From Porcisia hertigi (Eukaryota > Euglenozoa > Kinetoplastea > Trypanosomatida > Trypanosomatidae), in assembly GCF_017918235.1 (NCBI RefSeq), contig NC_090595.1, positions 3,693,501 through 3,757,500 of the forward strand: 64,000 nt of DNA, written 5' to 3'. This document shows, one piece after another, positions 19,914 through 30,099 of this stretch. Position numbers and translations under genes: made by a program. Positions within the stretch are counted from its first letter, which is position 1, and each line of letters opens with the position of its first letter. The notes beneath the pieces were generated by a model. That model was not told the origin of the DNA. It worked only from the letters and a program-made list of their open reading frames with translations, and searched no databases.

Positions 19914-22055
19914 CGAGAGAGAACAGCAGACGACCTACGGGGGACTGCAGAAGGCGGAAGAACAATGTGGGAGAAGTAGTCGGCGTACAAACATCGCCAA
20001 CACCACAAGGACCCTAAACGGTGTCGCGATAACACCGAGGCGGTGCGGTGCCCCCACGAGGAAGGGGGAAAAAACAAAAGGAAAGGGCGAAGGAGCAGAA
20101 GACACAGACGAGGTCGCAGGGATATGCCCCCCTCTCTGTGAAACGACACTTTCAATTCACCGAGTGAGGCAACAAAGATCGAAAATGAAAGGAAACGTGA
20201 GACAAGTGCAAACCGGAGAATGAGAAGAACAGAGACGCCAAACGCAACAGACGCCGCACAAGAGGGGGGAGGGGAGGAGAGAAGAAAGAGGAAAGAGGGG
20301 AGGAGAGAGGCGCACCGGTTAACGCGATCTCGCAGTGTCCTCTCGTCTTCAGAAGAGGGGGCTCACAAAAGGGGGGCCTCCGTGCGTGCGTCGGCGTCGC
20401 TGAGCTCGAGATACACAAAACAACCAGAGAAGTTGCGATAAAAGTCGGTGGGCGTAATTGAAGAGATGAGACTCCGTGGGAGGGAGGAGGGGGGGGGAGG
20501 GGGAGGGTAAACACGTGAGGTGAGCGTGAGGTGGAATCGAGCGGAGATTTTGGAAACGCAGAGGCTTGTGAGAGGGACGGAGGAGTTTAAAAACAAACAA
20601 ACAAAAAGACGCTTCGAAGTAAACATACAGTCGCCACCGACACGCAGTAAATTCTAACGGCTACAGCGTCCTTTATCGCCCACGTTTTTTCCTCTCTTCT
20701 TCAAGCGATTACCGTTGCGGTGCAGAAGCGACGCAGGGCAGATGCGTGGCCTCCTCTTTAGCCCCTCTGCGTGTATGCGCACCTGACTGTTTGTGCAGGT
20801 TGCCTTCTGCCTTGTTTCGCTTCCCAGTGAGATTAGCTACGCGTGAAACACCACCACTCCCTGGTGCTCTGCGGCGCGCGCCCAAGACTTCGCTGCTTTC
20901 GCGCAAGACGTTGGTGAAGAATGGAGAATGGGCGGGTCGATGGCAGAGATGGCCACTGAACTTCACTGCATTACAGACACGACGTGCAACGACGAGTCGC
21001 GCAGCGACAGGGAAAGGTGAGGAGGGGGGAAAGAGGGAGGACGGAGGTTCAGCTGCGGGAATGCGGTACGACCGCTGCAACAGGACTTCGAGGGGTGCCG
21101 GTGGACAAAGAAAGGGGAGCAGAGAGATGGATGTGTGGCTGTAAGCTGCGCCATCTAGTTTTTCTTCTCTCTTTTATTCTTCCTTCCTTTCAAAAAAAAA
21201 AGGGCTGCACCGCAAAGAAGAAAATCTGTAGGAATGTGCGTATTGATGTCTGAGAGCTTGATGTGTAACCCGGGGGAGGGGGAGAGTGTGTAACTGCATG
21301 TGGCGGCGACAAGCCGCTGAACTGACGAGGGTGTTTCCACAGTTGAACGCGAGAAGGCAAGCCCCGTCCTGTGAGAGACTTTACCGCCGAGGATGTGGGG
21401 GAGGGGAAGAGAGGAGAGGAGAGGAAAGGGAATCGCGGGGAACCGCAGAGTTGACGTTGTGGACGCCCGAGTGGGCGCGCACATCCGCCGGCTAATTTAC
21501 TGAAGGCGGCGTCGGTGGTGGGCGTGGTGTGGTGGAGTGGAGCCCAATAAAAGCCATGCGAGTCGGCCAGAAGCGAAGAGGAGTGACACAATGAGATGAA
21601 CGAGAGGGGGGGGGCCGGTCGGTGGCGATAGACGGCCATTGGCCCTGAGGGGGGGGGGGCGCTCATGTGCTTTGGCGCAGGACAAAAGCCAGAGGCGTCC
21701 CCCCCTGCAGTGTGTCAGGAGTGATGCCCAAGGGGAGGAATGGAAGATCGAGCTCATTTGGAGCTTGTTTTGCGTCCCGCACGCCGCCACCCCACACGGT
21801 AAGTAAAAACACAGCACTCCATCCCCATTTGTCGCTCTTGCCAGGGCAGAGCGGAGTGCCCGTTTAAGCGAGATTGCGGAGTCGTCTCGGTCGCATTAAT
21901 TCATTTTGTTTTCCCCTTCATTCGACTTACATCGGCCTCCCCCTGAGCGCTGGATGAGGGGACAATCAGGGCCCGCACGCATTCCTCTGTACGAGCAGCA
22001 GCGGCCGCCGTCTCGGCGGAGGGGAGACCCCAACAAGAAGACGTGAATGGAGCAG
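19914..22055. other. Spacer between the 10-TM protein and diverged carrier genes
   Basis: No gene seen. It holds G-rich runs near 20258-20300, 20481-20507 and 21607-21660 and A runs near 21193. Frames of 60-170 codons are Arg/Pro/Ser-rich artefacts of purine tracts. Confidence 0.55.
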
Positions 22056-23282
22056 CTACAGAACAATAATATCAGCGGTGACGTTGCGGCCACTGCTGAA
22101 GAGCTCGTAGCCAAACCGACGGTAGTAGTGTGTGATGGCACCTGCTATGGAGAGCAACCAAGCGAGGAGAATAAGAATCCCCTGCACCACTGCGGGGATG
22201 GTGCCGATGGACACGAAGCACAACATTGTGCATGTCACCACCACCACCACCATCGCTGAGCGCATGATCTCTTCCAGAGTCTCAGCTGTCGCGACGTGTC
22301 GGCGCCAGGAAAAAGCGCCGAGAATCAGAAATAAAACTGTGGTGATGGCGTAGACAACTCCCGATGTCAGCAGCGCTGTCGCCATCGCCGTCACCTTCAG
22401 AGCCCACATCAAAAACTCGCCGAAAAGGCTATCGATGCGAGGCTCCAGGGAGTAGTAAACAACGGCGCGTCCACCTAGCAGCCGAAGAGACGTGATGCCG
22501 GCGTCGAGACTGAGAAACGACATGGCAATGAGAAGCCACGCAACGATGCTACCACGCCAGTGAGTACCGCTCCCACAGGTGCGCGCAGATGGGGTTTCAG
22601 TGAAGCTCGCAGGTGTTTCATCGCATGAGAGGAGGCGGCTGGCACAGAGGAGCACGATCAGCATCAGTGATAACGGCAGCCAGGAGCTCAGATGGAGCCA
22701 TACGTGCAGACGGTCCTCCGGTGAACTCACATGAAAAGGATTGTAGCGCTTTGGGGGCAGAAGTAGTAGTCCGAAGAGAAGCCCCGCCAGCCCCAGACAA
22801 ATCAAAATGCCCACGCACATGAGAAGGACGGTGCCACCCAGGGTATCGGGCAGATTGAGCATGGCGAAGGCATATGGGGTTCCCTTCACAGTGTAGTATG
22901 TGAAGATGTAAAGACATAACGGGTGTCCAATTGCGACAACAGCCAGTGTCTGCACTAGCATCCATGATTGGAACGTATTGGGAAGTAGTCGCGTGACGGT
23001 TGTGGAGACACGCTCGTAGCGATAATGGCCGACTTCGATGAACATAAAAGGAGCTATTCGCCTAAGCAGGTTGGCCATGAGCACAAGGAGCACCACAACG
23101 GTGAGCGTGATGTTGACGGTGTGCGGGTGGACGTGGCTGGCATAGAGCATAGCGACTACGTAAACCGAAAATGCGAGGACCTCCAACGCCAACGGCGCCA
23201 CCGTTTGCACATAGCGAAAGACTTCTGCTGACACGGCAGCGATCACGGGTGTGTCATGGGGCACACTGTCAAACGTTATCAT
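22056..23282 (-). CDS. Polytopic membrane protein, 408 aa, family unknown
   Basis: About ten hydrophobic segments can be counted, starting with VAPLALEVLAFSVYVVAMLY and ending with ILILLAWLLSIAGAITHY. Between segments five and six lies a loop of about 35 residues with two cysteines (SCDETP and RTCGSGTH), perhaps lumenal or extracellular. The termini are short; the C-terminus carries NVT, a possible N-glycosylation site. I recognise no transporter signature, so no function is offered. The long hydrophobic pattern, ATG start and ordinary codon variety make it a real gene. It is preceded on the transcript by the RBP7910-like gene and followed by the diverged carrier. Confidence 0.82.
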   Translation of the reverse strand: MITFDSVPHDTPVIAAVSAEVFRYVQTVAPLALEVLAFSVYVVAMLYASHVHPHTVNITLTVVVLLVLMANLLRRIAPFMFIEVGHYRYERVSTTVTRLLPNTFQSWMLVQTLAVVAIGHPLCLYIFTYYTVKGTPYAFAMLNLPDTLGGTVLLMCVGILICLGLAGLLFGLLLLPPKRYNPFHVSSPEDRLHVWLHLSSWLPLSLMLIVLLCASRLLSCDETPASFTETPSARTCGSGTHWRGSIVAWLLIAMSFLSLDAGITSLRLLGGRAVVYYSLEPRIDSLFGEFLMWALKVTAMATALLTSGVVYAITTVLFLILGAFSWRRHVATAETLEEIMRSAMVVVVVTCTMLCFVSIGTIPAVVQGILILLAWLLSIAGAITHYYRRFGYELFSSGRNVTADIIVL

Positions 23283-24319
23283 GGCGTATCTGTGTTAGCA
23301 GGTGTGAGGACTGCCCTCGTGAGGGAATCCCCGCGAAGAGGGGGGGAAGAGCGGGGTGGGGGGGGGATAAAGAGCATGAGATGAGAAGACGCGATTAGCT
23401 ATGAGCGAAAAAATCACCGAAGCCAACGCCAGAGAATATCACGAATGGTTGATATCGGGCAAATCTCTGTAGGCATGCGTGGGTGCCCCTGTTCAAGTAC
23501 GGCCGCCGATGTGCCTTGATCTACGATAATACACTATGGGACCGCTTTTGGATTCCAAGCTCACACCGCCCCCCAAAAAAGCGAATTAGAGACCAAACGG
23601 GAGAGAGAGAGAGGCGGAGAGGCGGTTACGAGGAAAACTGTGGCTAAAAGGCCAGCGACCGTGGATCTGCGCGAGCCCATGTGAGATTGATCAGAACGAT
23701 AGAAGGAAAGAAGAGGTGATGTGTACACAGACCTAGGCGAGGCTCTTAGTCATCTGCTGAAAAAAAAAATAGCGAGGTTAAGCAGGAGAGTGGAGCAGTG
23801 CTCAGAGGTGTGATGGTTCTTTTTTTTTCCGTCCTCTCCTCTGCTTTTTTTTTCGCTCCAGAAAACCATTTTTTCTCTCTTCACCCCCCCCCCTCCCTCC
23901 CTCCCTCCCTCCCCCCCTTTTCCCCATTCAGCCCTCAATTGTGTAGTTACCAACCGTAGCAGCGCAGGGAAGGTCTGCTTCACCAGCCGGAGAATCACCC
24001 CAGTTACGTCGTCGTCGTCGTCGGTGGCTCAGCCGTTGTGCCGATGGCGCACACACACACACACACACACAGACATAGGGATAACGACAAAATAAAACCT
24101 ACACGCAAACAATTCCAGACACCTGCACTGCCAGCCTCAGCGGAGAGTGTCCATGGCAGCGAGACGAGCTACACCCCGGAGCATGACGACGCACGCGGTG
24201 AGTTCAGTGGACTTATCGCCACAAAAAGTGGCCTTGACCACACACCCGATCCCCTCTCTCCCCTTATCCCATCCGCTGTCCTTGTGCGTGTTGTGCTGAT
24301 GGAGTCTCCTTTTTTTTTC
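23283..24319. other. Spacer between the RBP7910-like and 10-TM genes
   Basis: No gene. A C/CT tract at about 23885-23917, T runs near 23820-23850 and a (CA)n tract at about 24049-24070 are visible, along with a GTC triplet repeat at 24008-24021. Confidence 0.55.
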
Positions 24320-24883
24320 TTATCGCCACACATAGGTGCCTAGATGTGTCACCTCACGCATCAGCAGCCCCGCCTCACGCAGCCGTTTGAATACCGTCGG
24401 GGCGCTGCGCTGGTATTGCACGGGGAGTTCCATGATGTAGTAATGGATGTCCTTGCCCGGAACCGCCTGCACGAGACCTACGATGGCACTCTCCAGATCA
24501 CAGGAATTCTGGGGAGAAGCAGACGCTGGTGTGTCCGCGGGCATTTCGGGCGCTGTCGGGGCACTCGGTGGGGCGTGTCGGAGAAGTGACAGATCCTCCT
24601 CATCTGCGTTGTGGGGCCTCACCTCGTGTCTCCTCGGGTTCGAAAACAGCGGGTACCAGCGCGGTGCCGCATCTTTGCCATCGGCGCGGTCAATATCTAT
24701 CTTGCCATTGCGCTTCAAGACGCCCCAAAGAAGGTGGTTCAAGTGCATCACGTTGTCCCCACCAAAGTATCTGTTGGCGTAGTAGACGGTTGTCATTCCT
24801 GGATCCCTGCGGACGGTTTGCAGGAGACTGCCAGGGGTTAACGGGCGATACGCCCCTAGAGGCTGCATGGCACTTCGTCTCAT
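24320..24883 (-). CDS. RBP7910: RBP7910-like protein with two Z-alpha-like winged-helix domains, 187 aa
   Basis: Residues about 34-80 form a winged-helix-like unit: an LNHLLWGVLKRNGKIDID helix region, then APRWYPLF, whose P74 and W76 recall the PPxW beta-hairpin of Z-alpha domains. Residues about 131-187 look like a second unit ending GLLMREVTHLGTYVWR. The linker is Pro/Ala/Ser-rich. In T. brucei, RBP7910 is reported to carry Z-DNA/Z-RNA-binding-type domains, bind RNA and associate with mitochondrial RNA-editing complexes; position near iPGAM and MTr1 fits its locus number from memory. Orthology is inferred from layout and synteny. The frame extends 68 codons upstream in low-complexity sequence; ATG at MRRSAMQPLG is chosen. 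A basic N-terminus could support mitochondrial import. Confidence 0.68.
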   Translation of the reverse strand: MRRSAMQPLGAYRPLTPGSLLQTVRRDPGMTTVYYANRYFGGDNVMHLNHLLWGVLKRNGKIDIDRADGKDAAPRWYPLFSNPRRHEVRPHNADEEDLSLLRHAPPSAPTAPEMPADTPASASPQNSCDLESAIVGLVQAVPGKDIHYYIMELPVQYQRSAPTVFKRLREAGLLMREVTHLGTYVWR

Positions 24884-26475
24884 GATTGAGAGAGAAAACG
24901 CGCAGTGATTATGTAAGAGGAGAGAAAAACAAAGTGTGGGGATATTCGGGCAACCCCGAGGGAAGCACACACGCACACACCCCAGACAGTGTCTGCTGTT
25001 CTCTTGCGGTCCGCAGCGGTGGGGCAGGGGGGGGGGGGAGGGGGGGGGGGAAGAGGAGGAGATGATAGAAAGAAACTTGTATAACAAGAGGAGTACGCAG
25101 TCGCTCTCCCCTCCACGCAGACACGCACACGAAAGGTGTAGACAACGGGTCTAGTAGTCTGTCGTGTTGTGTCCAGCGTGATACTCGTACCTTCAAGAGG
25201 GGGGGGGGTATATTAATGCGACATTTGTTACTACGCTTAGCACCTTGACATCAGCCTACCGTGTGTAGCGCCACCTACGACGCCTCTCCACACTCTGATG
25301 GATGCTGGCAGACAGTCACAGAGAGGAAGAACCTAACCCCCTTCCCCCTCCTATACACGCACCACCGCCACCGCTCATCTGAACAGGCTCAAGCAATTCT
25401 TTTGACGTGAATTCATGTGTTTTGTACATTGCTTTCACTGTTTGGAGGTGCGAGGCTGTGTGAAGGTACAGCTTGGGAAAAAAAAAAGCATTGTGTATAT
25501 ATATAATATATATATTTTTGCATTCAAAGCACGACACATGCAACTGGGGAGAAACACTGACCACCACCCCAATCACACCAAGGACCCTCCTCCTCGATAC
25601 ACACAGAGCGAAGTCTCACATACCCCAAAAGGAAACGGGGAATGGAGAGAACACGCGTATAGAAAACACTGACAAACTGAGAAACGGACAGGCGAGCTGG
25701 GAAAGGGAGGGAGGGACGGCCACGAGACAAACCACACAGACAAGTCACGCTGCCAGCCTTCGGCGCAAGGAATGAAAGAATAAAAAAAGGGAGATCGAAG
25801 AACGTTCCATAGACGCACCCCTACAGGAGACACCACACATGCTGAGAGTAACATGTGCGTGCCGAAGATGGAAGGGCGTTGGCGGGGGTAGAGAAGCGTC
25901 GATGCGTCGAGGTGACAGATGAAAAAGAGGATCCGTGCAGAACGAGGGACGAGACCCGGACACGTTCGGTACAAAGCAAGAGAAACCCAAAGGTTTTCAC
26001 AGGGAAACTTTTTACACTCTCCACACCCACGCATATCTTGTTCACACACATCCGTCCCAGTTAAACAGGGAGATGCCTTGAGCACACTTAAGCACCATGA
26101 AACCATCTCATGCCGGCATGCGAGGAAGCCAGCAGATCAGCCGTCAACATCCCCAGCCCTGTAGCCCAAGAAAAAAAAGTCACCCGCAGACAAGCATCAG
26201 CACATTCCCACAATACACGGGGACGTGACCATCTACAGGGGTTCGTGTAAGCTCGCAGCAAGCGCACAAAGGTCCATTACCCGGAAAAGAAGTCCACTCA
26301 AACGGACCGATCTATGCACTAAAGGCCGCACACTTTGTTGGCATCAAACACGAAAAAAAAAGGGGGTTGAAAAAGAAAGTACTTGGAAATGAGCCAGCGA
26401 AGATGTGAGCCGAGAGGGGACTCGAGTAGACATCTCTGCCCAATTCCCCTCGCTGTACGCTTTTGAAGGTTCTGT
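24884..26475. other. Spacer between the SAS6L and RBP7910-like genes
   Basis: No convincing gene. It contains G runs at 25029-25050 and near 25199-25208, an alternating TA tract at 25495-25518 and A runs near 26353. A 177-codon minus-strand frame (25573-26106) is Cys/Ser/Phe-rich and lacks domain features. Confidence 0.55.
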
Positions 26476-27069
26476 TCAGCGGCGACCAGGGCCCGAGCGC
26501 TTTATCTGCTCCGTGACTAAATCCAGTCGTGCGCGGATTGCACTGTAGCGGTACTGCGCCTGCTCACGAACGACTTCAGGTGTGGAAGCGCGAAACGGCA
26601 ACACCAGCACGCTGACCAGTTTGTACTCTAAATTCTCTACGAACTCCAAATTAGCGGTGCCATCGTCGCCAAGAAGAAGAGCCGCGATAAAACGGCCCGG
26701 CTCTCGGATGCACCGGTTGAACATTTTCAGCAGCGTCATCAAGAACTCCGAAAATTCACACACGAGGTTCTGGTCCTCGCGAAGTCGCAGAAACCCCTGA
26801 TCGTTGATGATGCAGGTGTAGTGGAAGAATATGTCTGACTCGGTAATCACTTCTACACGAAGACTAGCGAGGTTGCGCTCTTCACCACTAGTGAGCACTT
26901 TGATCTTCATCGGCTCCAGAGAGCCGGCAGACGATTGCCCACCTCGCATGGTGCGCAGTTCACATGGCACCTCTCGGTCATAGACAAGGCGCGAGCCATC
27001 CGCTAATGAAGGGTCCGCCTGCTGAATCGCTATGAAATCCTGCTCAAGCTGTGATAAGAGGTCCGCCAT
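26476..27069 (-). CDS. SAS6L: SAS6-like protein (SAS6L), 197 aa
   Basis: Almost the whole protein is one SAS-6 N-terminal head domain. LEPMKIKVLT (51-60), LRVEVITESDIFFHYTCII (70-88) and the stretch 91-160 with LREDQNLVCEFSEFLMTLL and EPGRFIAALLL match the PISA-type head of centriole cartwheel protein SAS-6, ending with the VENLEYKLVSVLVLPFR strand pair. The long coiled coil of true SAS-6 is absent; only a short helix follows. SAS6-like proteins of this form are known in apicomplexans and kinetoplastids, where they sit at the apical complex or near the basal body/axoneme base. A longer frame upstream begins with GTG, so the ATG giving MADLLSQLEQ is taken. Very likely structural, near the flagellar base. 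Confidence 0.85.
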   Translation of the reverse strand: MADLLSQLEQDFIAIQQADPSLADGSRLVYDREVPCELRTMRGGQSSAGSLEPMKIKVLTSGEERNLASLRVEVITESDIFFHYTCIINDQGFLRLREDQNLVCEFSEFLMTLLKMFNRCIREPGRFIAALLLGDDGTANLEFVENLEYKLVSVLVLPFRASTPEVVREQAQYRYSAIRARLDLVTEQIKRSGPGRR

Positions 27070-28274
27070 GAGTGCAGCAGGCAACGCGGTTGCCTGTGTG
27101 TCGGTGCTCAGCTTGGTCAAACGAGACGTGTCCACAGAAAGAGGGCCGAGAAGTGTCTACTGGGAAGCGGGGGGGGGGGGAGAGACGGCAGAGGGGGGCT
27201 AAACTTATACACGACGTGATCTCTATGACAAATATAGGGGGGGGCGGGGGAACGAACGCAAGACAAGTCGTTTGCACAAAGAGCAAAAGAGGAAAAAAAG
27301 CTCTGAGACAGCCGTAGTGATGTGGAGGGCCAAAGCGCACAAGTGTGTGTGTGTGTGTGTGTGTCGGGGAGGGGAATGGAGGGGGGGGGGATAGGAAAGA
27401 TACAGCGAGCCAGAGACGTTGTATGCTGGTCAAGAGCCACCGCTAGTTGTCGTCTCGAGTCGGCGTTGCTCACCGCCTGGTTGGGTGTATGCACAGATAA
27501 CAGATATTGGTTGCCGGGATAGTGGTGGTGGTGTAGAGCACCAAGTGGGAAAGAGCACCCTCAACGAGCGATGACACGAGGCTGCGTGTGGTGTGTACGC
27601 GCTGTGGTGGTGGTGGTAGAGGTAAAGTCACTCGAGCGCTCTTCCCGTGGTTCAGTGAGGGTAAAGGCGGCGTCCAAAGAGGCAGAACGTACAGGTTGGG
27701 AGCGACCGTCGTGGCGGGTGAAAAGAGGGAGGTTTACCTTCAAACGTGCGTAGCATCTCAGTTTCTTAGGGAAGTACGGTGGTCCACTTTTTCATGATGT
27801 CGACGTGTTTGTGCGGGGACTTTCGGCATCTTGAATCGCCTCCCCCCCTAAAAAGGGCCAGAACCGGCCTTCTACGACCTTCATAGTGTCTCAAGTCCTC
27901 GTACGGGAGGCATTTTGTAGCATCAAGAGACTCTTGAGCTCTCATGTATCGGTGCAATATCAGCCATCGCATAAGACCTTCCCTCCCTCCCTCCCCCCGC
28001 CACCGTTTTAATGTCTGTGTGTGACGTAGTGCGCGCACGGTATCATAGCCAGCCGCATTAGGCGAGAAAGTGTGAGGGATATCGAGAAGGGGAAGCGCGC
28101 ACTCGAAAACGCTAAACAAGAGTCCATTTTTTTTTCTTTTTATGAAAAGGCTCACTCGGCATAAGAGCGTCTTCGCTTGTGCCAGGGTTGCATCAGGCGG
28201 CTGGTTGATTCTGTGGGGTTGGGCATGAGAGGCACGGTTCGTTAATGACAGGGTGTTCCTCTGTTGTTGCTGTT
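27070..28274. other. Spacer between the 93-aa and SAS6L genes
   Basis: No supported gene. It has a G run at 27169-27180, a (GT)n tract at 27343-27364, a GGT-triplet stretch near 27604-27616 and pyrimidine tracts upstream of SAS6L on the sense strand. A minus-strand frame at 27766-28155 begins with GTG and has no domain. Confidence 0.5.
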
Positions 28275-28556
28275 TCAGAGGCGGTAGCCCTTCTGCATGG
28301 GAGGCTTATTGGTGAAGTACACCTCCTCCACCATCTCACGCTGGCGTACGCAGTCCACACAAACACCACCGCCGTCTTTCTGCCGATCAGAGTTCCACTT
28401 GAAAGTGTAGGCGATACCTCCGACGGCAAAGAGGAGCGTCAAGGGGAGGAGATAGCCGAGTTTTCTCGTCGGTGCTTGCCTACGTGAGTCCATGGCCACC
28501 ATGCGAGGAGATCTCGCCGCCAAGTTCGGCCCGTTGTTGATGCCGGGTAACTTCAT
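28275..28556 (-). CDS. Small single-TM protein with CxxC motif, 93 aa
   Basis: A basic N-terminus (RRQAPTRK) precedes one hydrophobic helix, about residues 34-52. A short tail follows with CVDC at 66-69 and the sequence EEVYFTNKPPMQKGYRL. Balanced composition and a clear ATG argue for a real gene. Positive-inside logic would place the N-terminus in the matrix or cytosol. Small proteins of this build are often mitochondrial inner-membrane or assembly factors, and a CxxC could bind metal or form a disulphide, but I do not recognise it. Alternative ATG starts at residues 19 and 22 would shorten it without losing the helix. Confidence 0.68.
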   Translation of the reverse strand: MKLPGINNGPNLAARSPRMVAMDSRRQAPTRKLGYLLPLTLLFAVGGIAYTFKWNSDRQKDGGGVCVDCVRQREMVEEVYFTNKPPMQKGYRL

Positions 28557-30099
28557 CGCTACGTATGTCTCTTACTGCTGTTGTCAGCGCAGAAAGAGAG
28601 GATGGAAAGGAAGAAGCAAGGAAGACGATAACTATCACCACAGCGACAGGGTACAGCAGGTATGTTTGATTGTCTCGAAGGGCCCAGAGGCAAAGCGGCC
28701 CCTTAGTTGCACCCGGGATTCTTTAGCTGACGCTTGGATACACGCATTGGCACCACGTGCTGAAAAAAGAGAAAAGGGGAGTAATACACGCACCCACCCA
28801 CACCTGCTTGCACAGACAAGTAGACGGAGGCGTGTGTTTCGTTGAATGACACAGTCGGTGCACAGGCAATTGGGAAAATGGAGGTGGAGCAGGGCAGGGC
28901 GGGGCGGGGAATGAGTGAGATGAGAAATGAGGGAAATACCAAGTGGAGAACAGTGAGGGGTGGGGATAGACACACCCACACCCACACAGTGCCACCCACC
29001 CCCTCTTTCCCCATCCACCCACGACTATCATACCCATTTATATCGGAGGACGAGGAGGGCGCAGTGTCGTGCGGTGAGAACAAAGGTGGCTGTTGACACT
29101 TCACGGACGTGTACCTTCCACAACAGAATACCCTGAAGATAGAATAGGCACGTCCTTCCCTTGGACCTCTCCGCCCTGTGCTGTATGCGTGTCCGTCGAT
29201 TTTTGTAAACTATTTTCCTTCGCGCTTGAGACGTTCTCTACAAAAACATGTTTTTTCCCTCAAGACGCGTGTAAGACATCGTTTAGTGTCGAGGAGAATT
29301 CACTGCAAGAGGGGGGGGGATGCAACCTCAAGTGTATGAGTGTAAGAGCAATAGGCTCTCCTGTACAGCAACAACAACAAAAAAAGATGAAGCAAACATA
29401 TAGGCATATATGTATATAACGTGCCCCTGAAGCCACCAATACCCCCCCCTTCTTCCCAGCGTTGAGTGTTAGCCCTTTGCATCCGAATCGCCATTGGCTG
29501 CCAGGAAGAATGCCTCCCGCCCAAAAAAAAAAGAAAATAGCGGTCTCACGCAAGGAAAAATGAGAAGGATGCTTGCCTTCTCCATGACGACACAGGTCGG
29601 GATGAGAGTGCACACGAAGTCGCCTCTACACGACCGCCACCAGACAGTGGAGTAGAAAGTTTTTTTTTCCGGGGGAAGAGTGCCTACTCTCGCGCTTCTT
29701 CCCCTTCTATTTGGATCATTTTGAGGTAAATGAAAAAAAAACAATCAATAACTAGACGTTCTCCACTCTACTTCGTTACGATGCGTACGTGTGCAGACAT
29801 GTCGGCGGGGCAAAAGGAGAGGAGGGAGGGGGAGGGCCGCAGTTTGCCTCAATATTGCAGTGCCTTGTTGCGCCTCCACCCCTGGAAGATGGGAGATGTA
29901 TTGGTGCTGTGACGCCTTCACGTGCGCTCTTCAGGGTCCCTCTGTGAAAGGCTGGGGGGGGGGGGGAAGGGGGAAGGGGGTCCCTGTTGATGTGTATATG
30001 TGGGTGTTGGTGTCAGGGAGGGAGTTGAGGGTCGGGGCCGATGGGGGGAAACTTGTGTAAGTATAAGCTGCGGACGATCCGAGCCCATGAACCGAAGCT
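28557..30099. other. Spacer between the iPGAM and 93-aa genes
   Basis: No gene seen. A G run at 29955-29966, G/A-rich stretches near 28880-28960, A runs at 29523-29532 and an AT-rich patch near 29398-29420 are present. It is probably the 3' UTR of iPGAM plus the splice region of the small gene. Confidence 0.55.

Noticed and set aside
25573-26106. 177-codon minus-strand frame
   Set aside because: Biased composition, no domain, overlaps several similar frames.
27766-28155. 129-codon minus-strand frame between SAS6L and the 93-aa gene
   Set aside because: It starts with GTG, has no recognisable domain or conserved-looking motif and would leave no splice region. Its composition is less biased than other spacer frames, so a remnant gene cannot be fully excluded.
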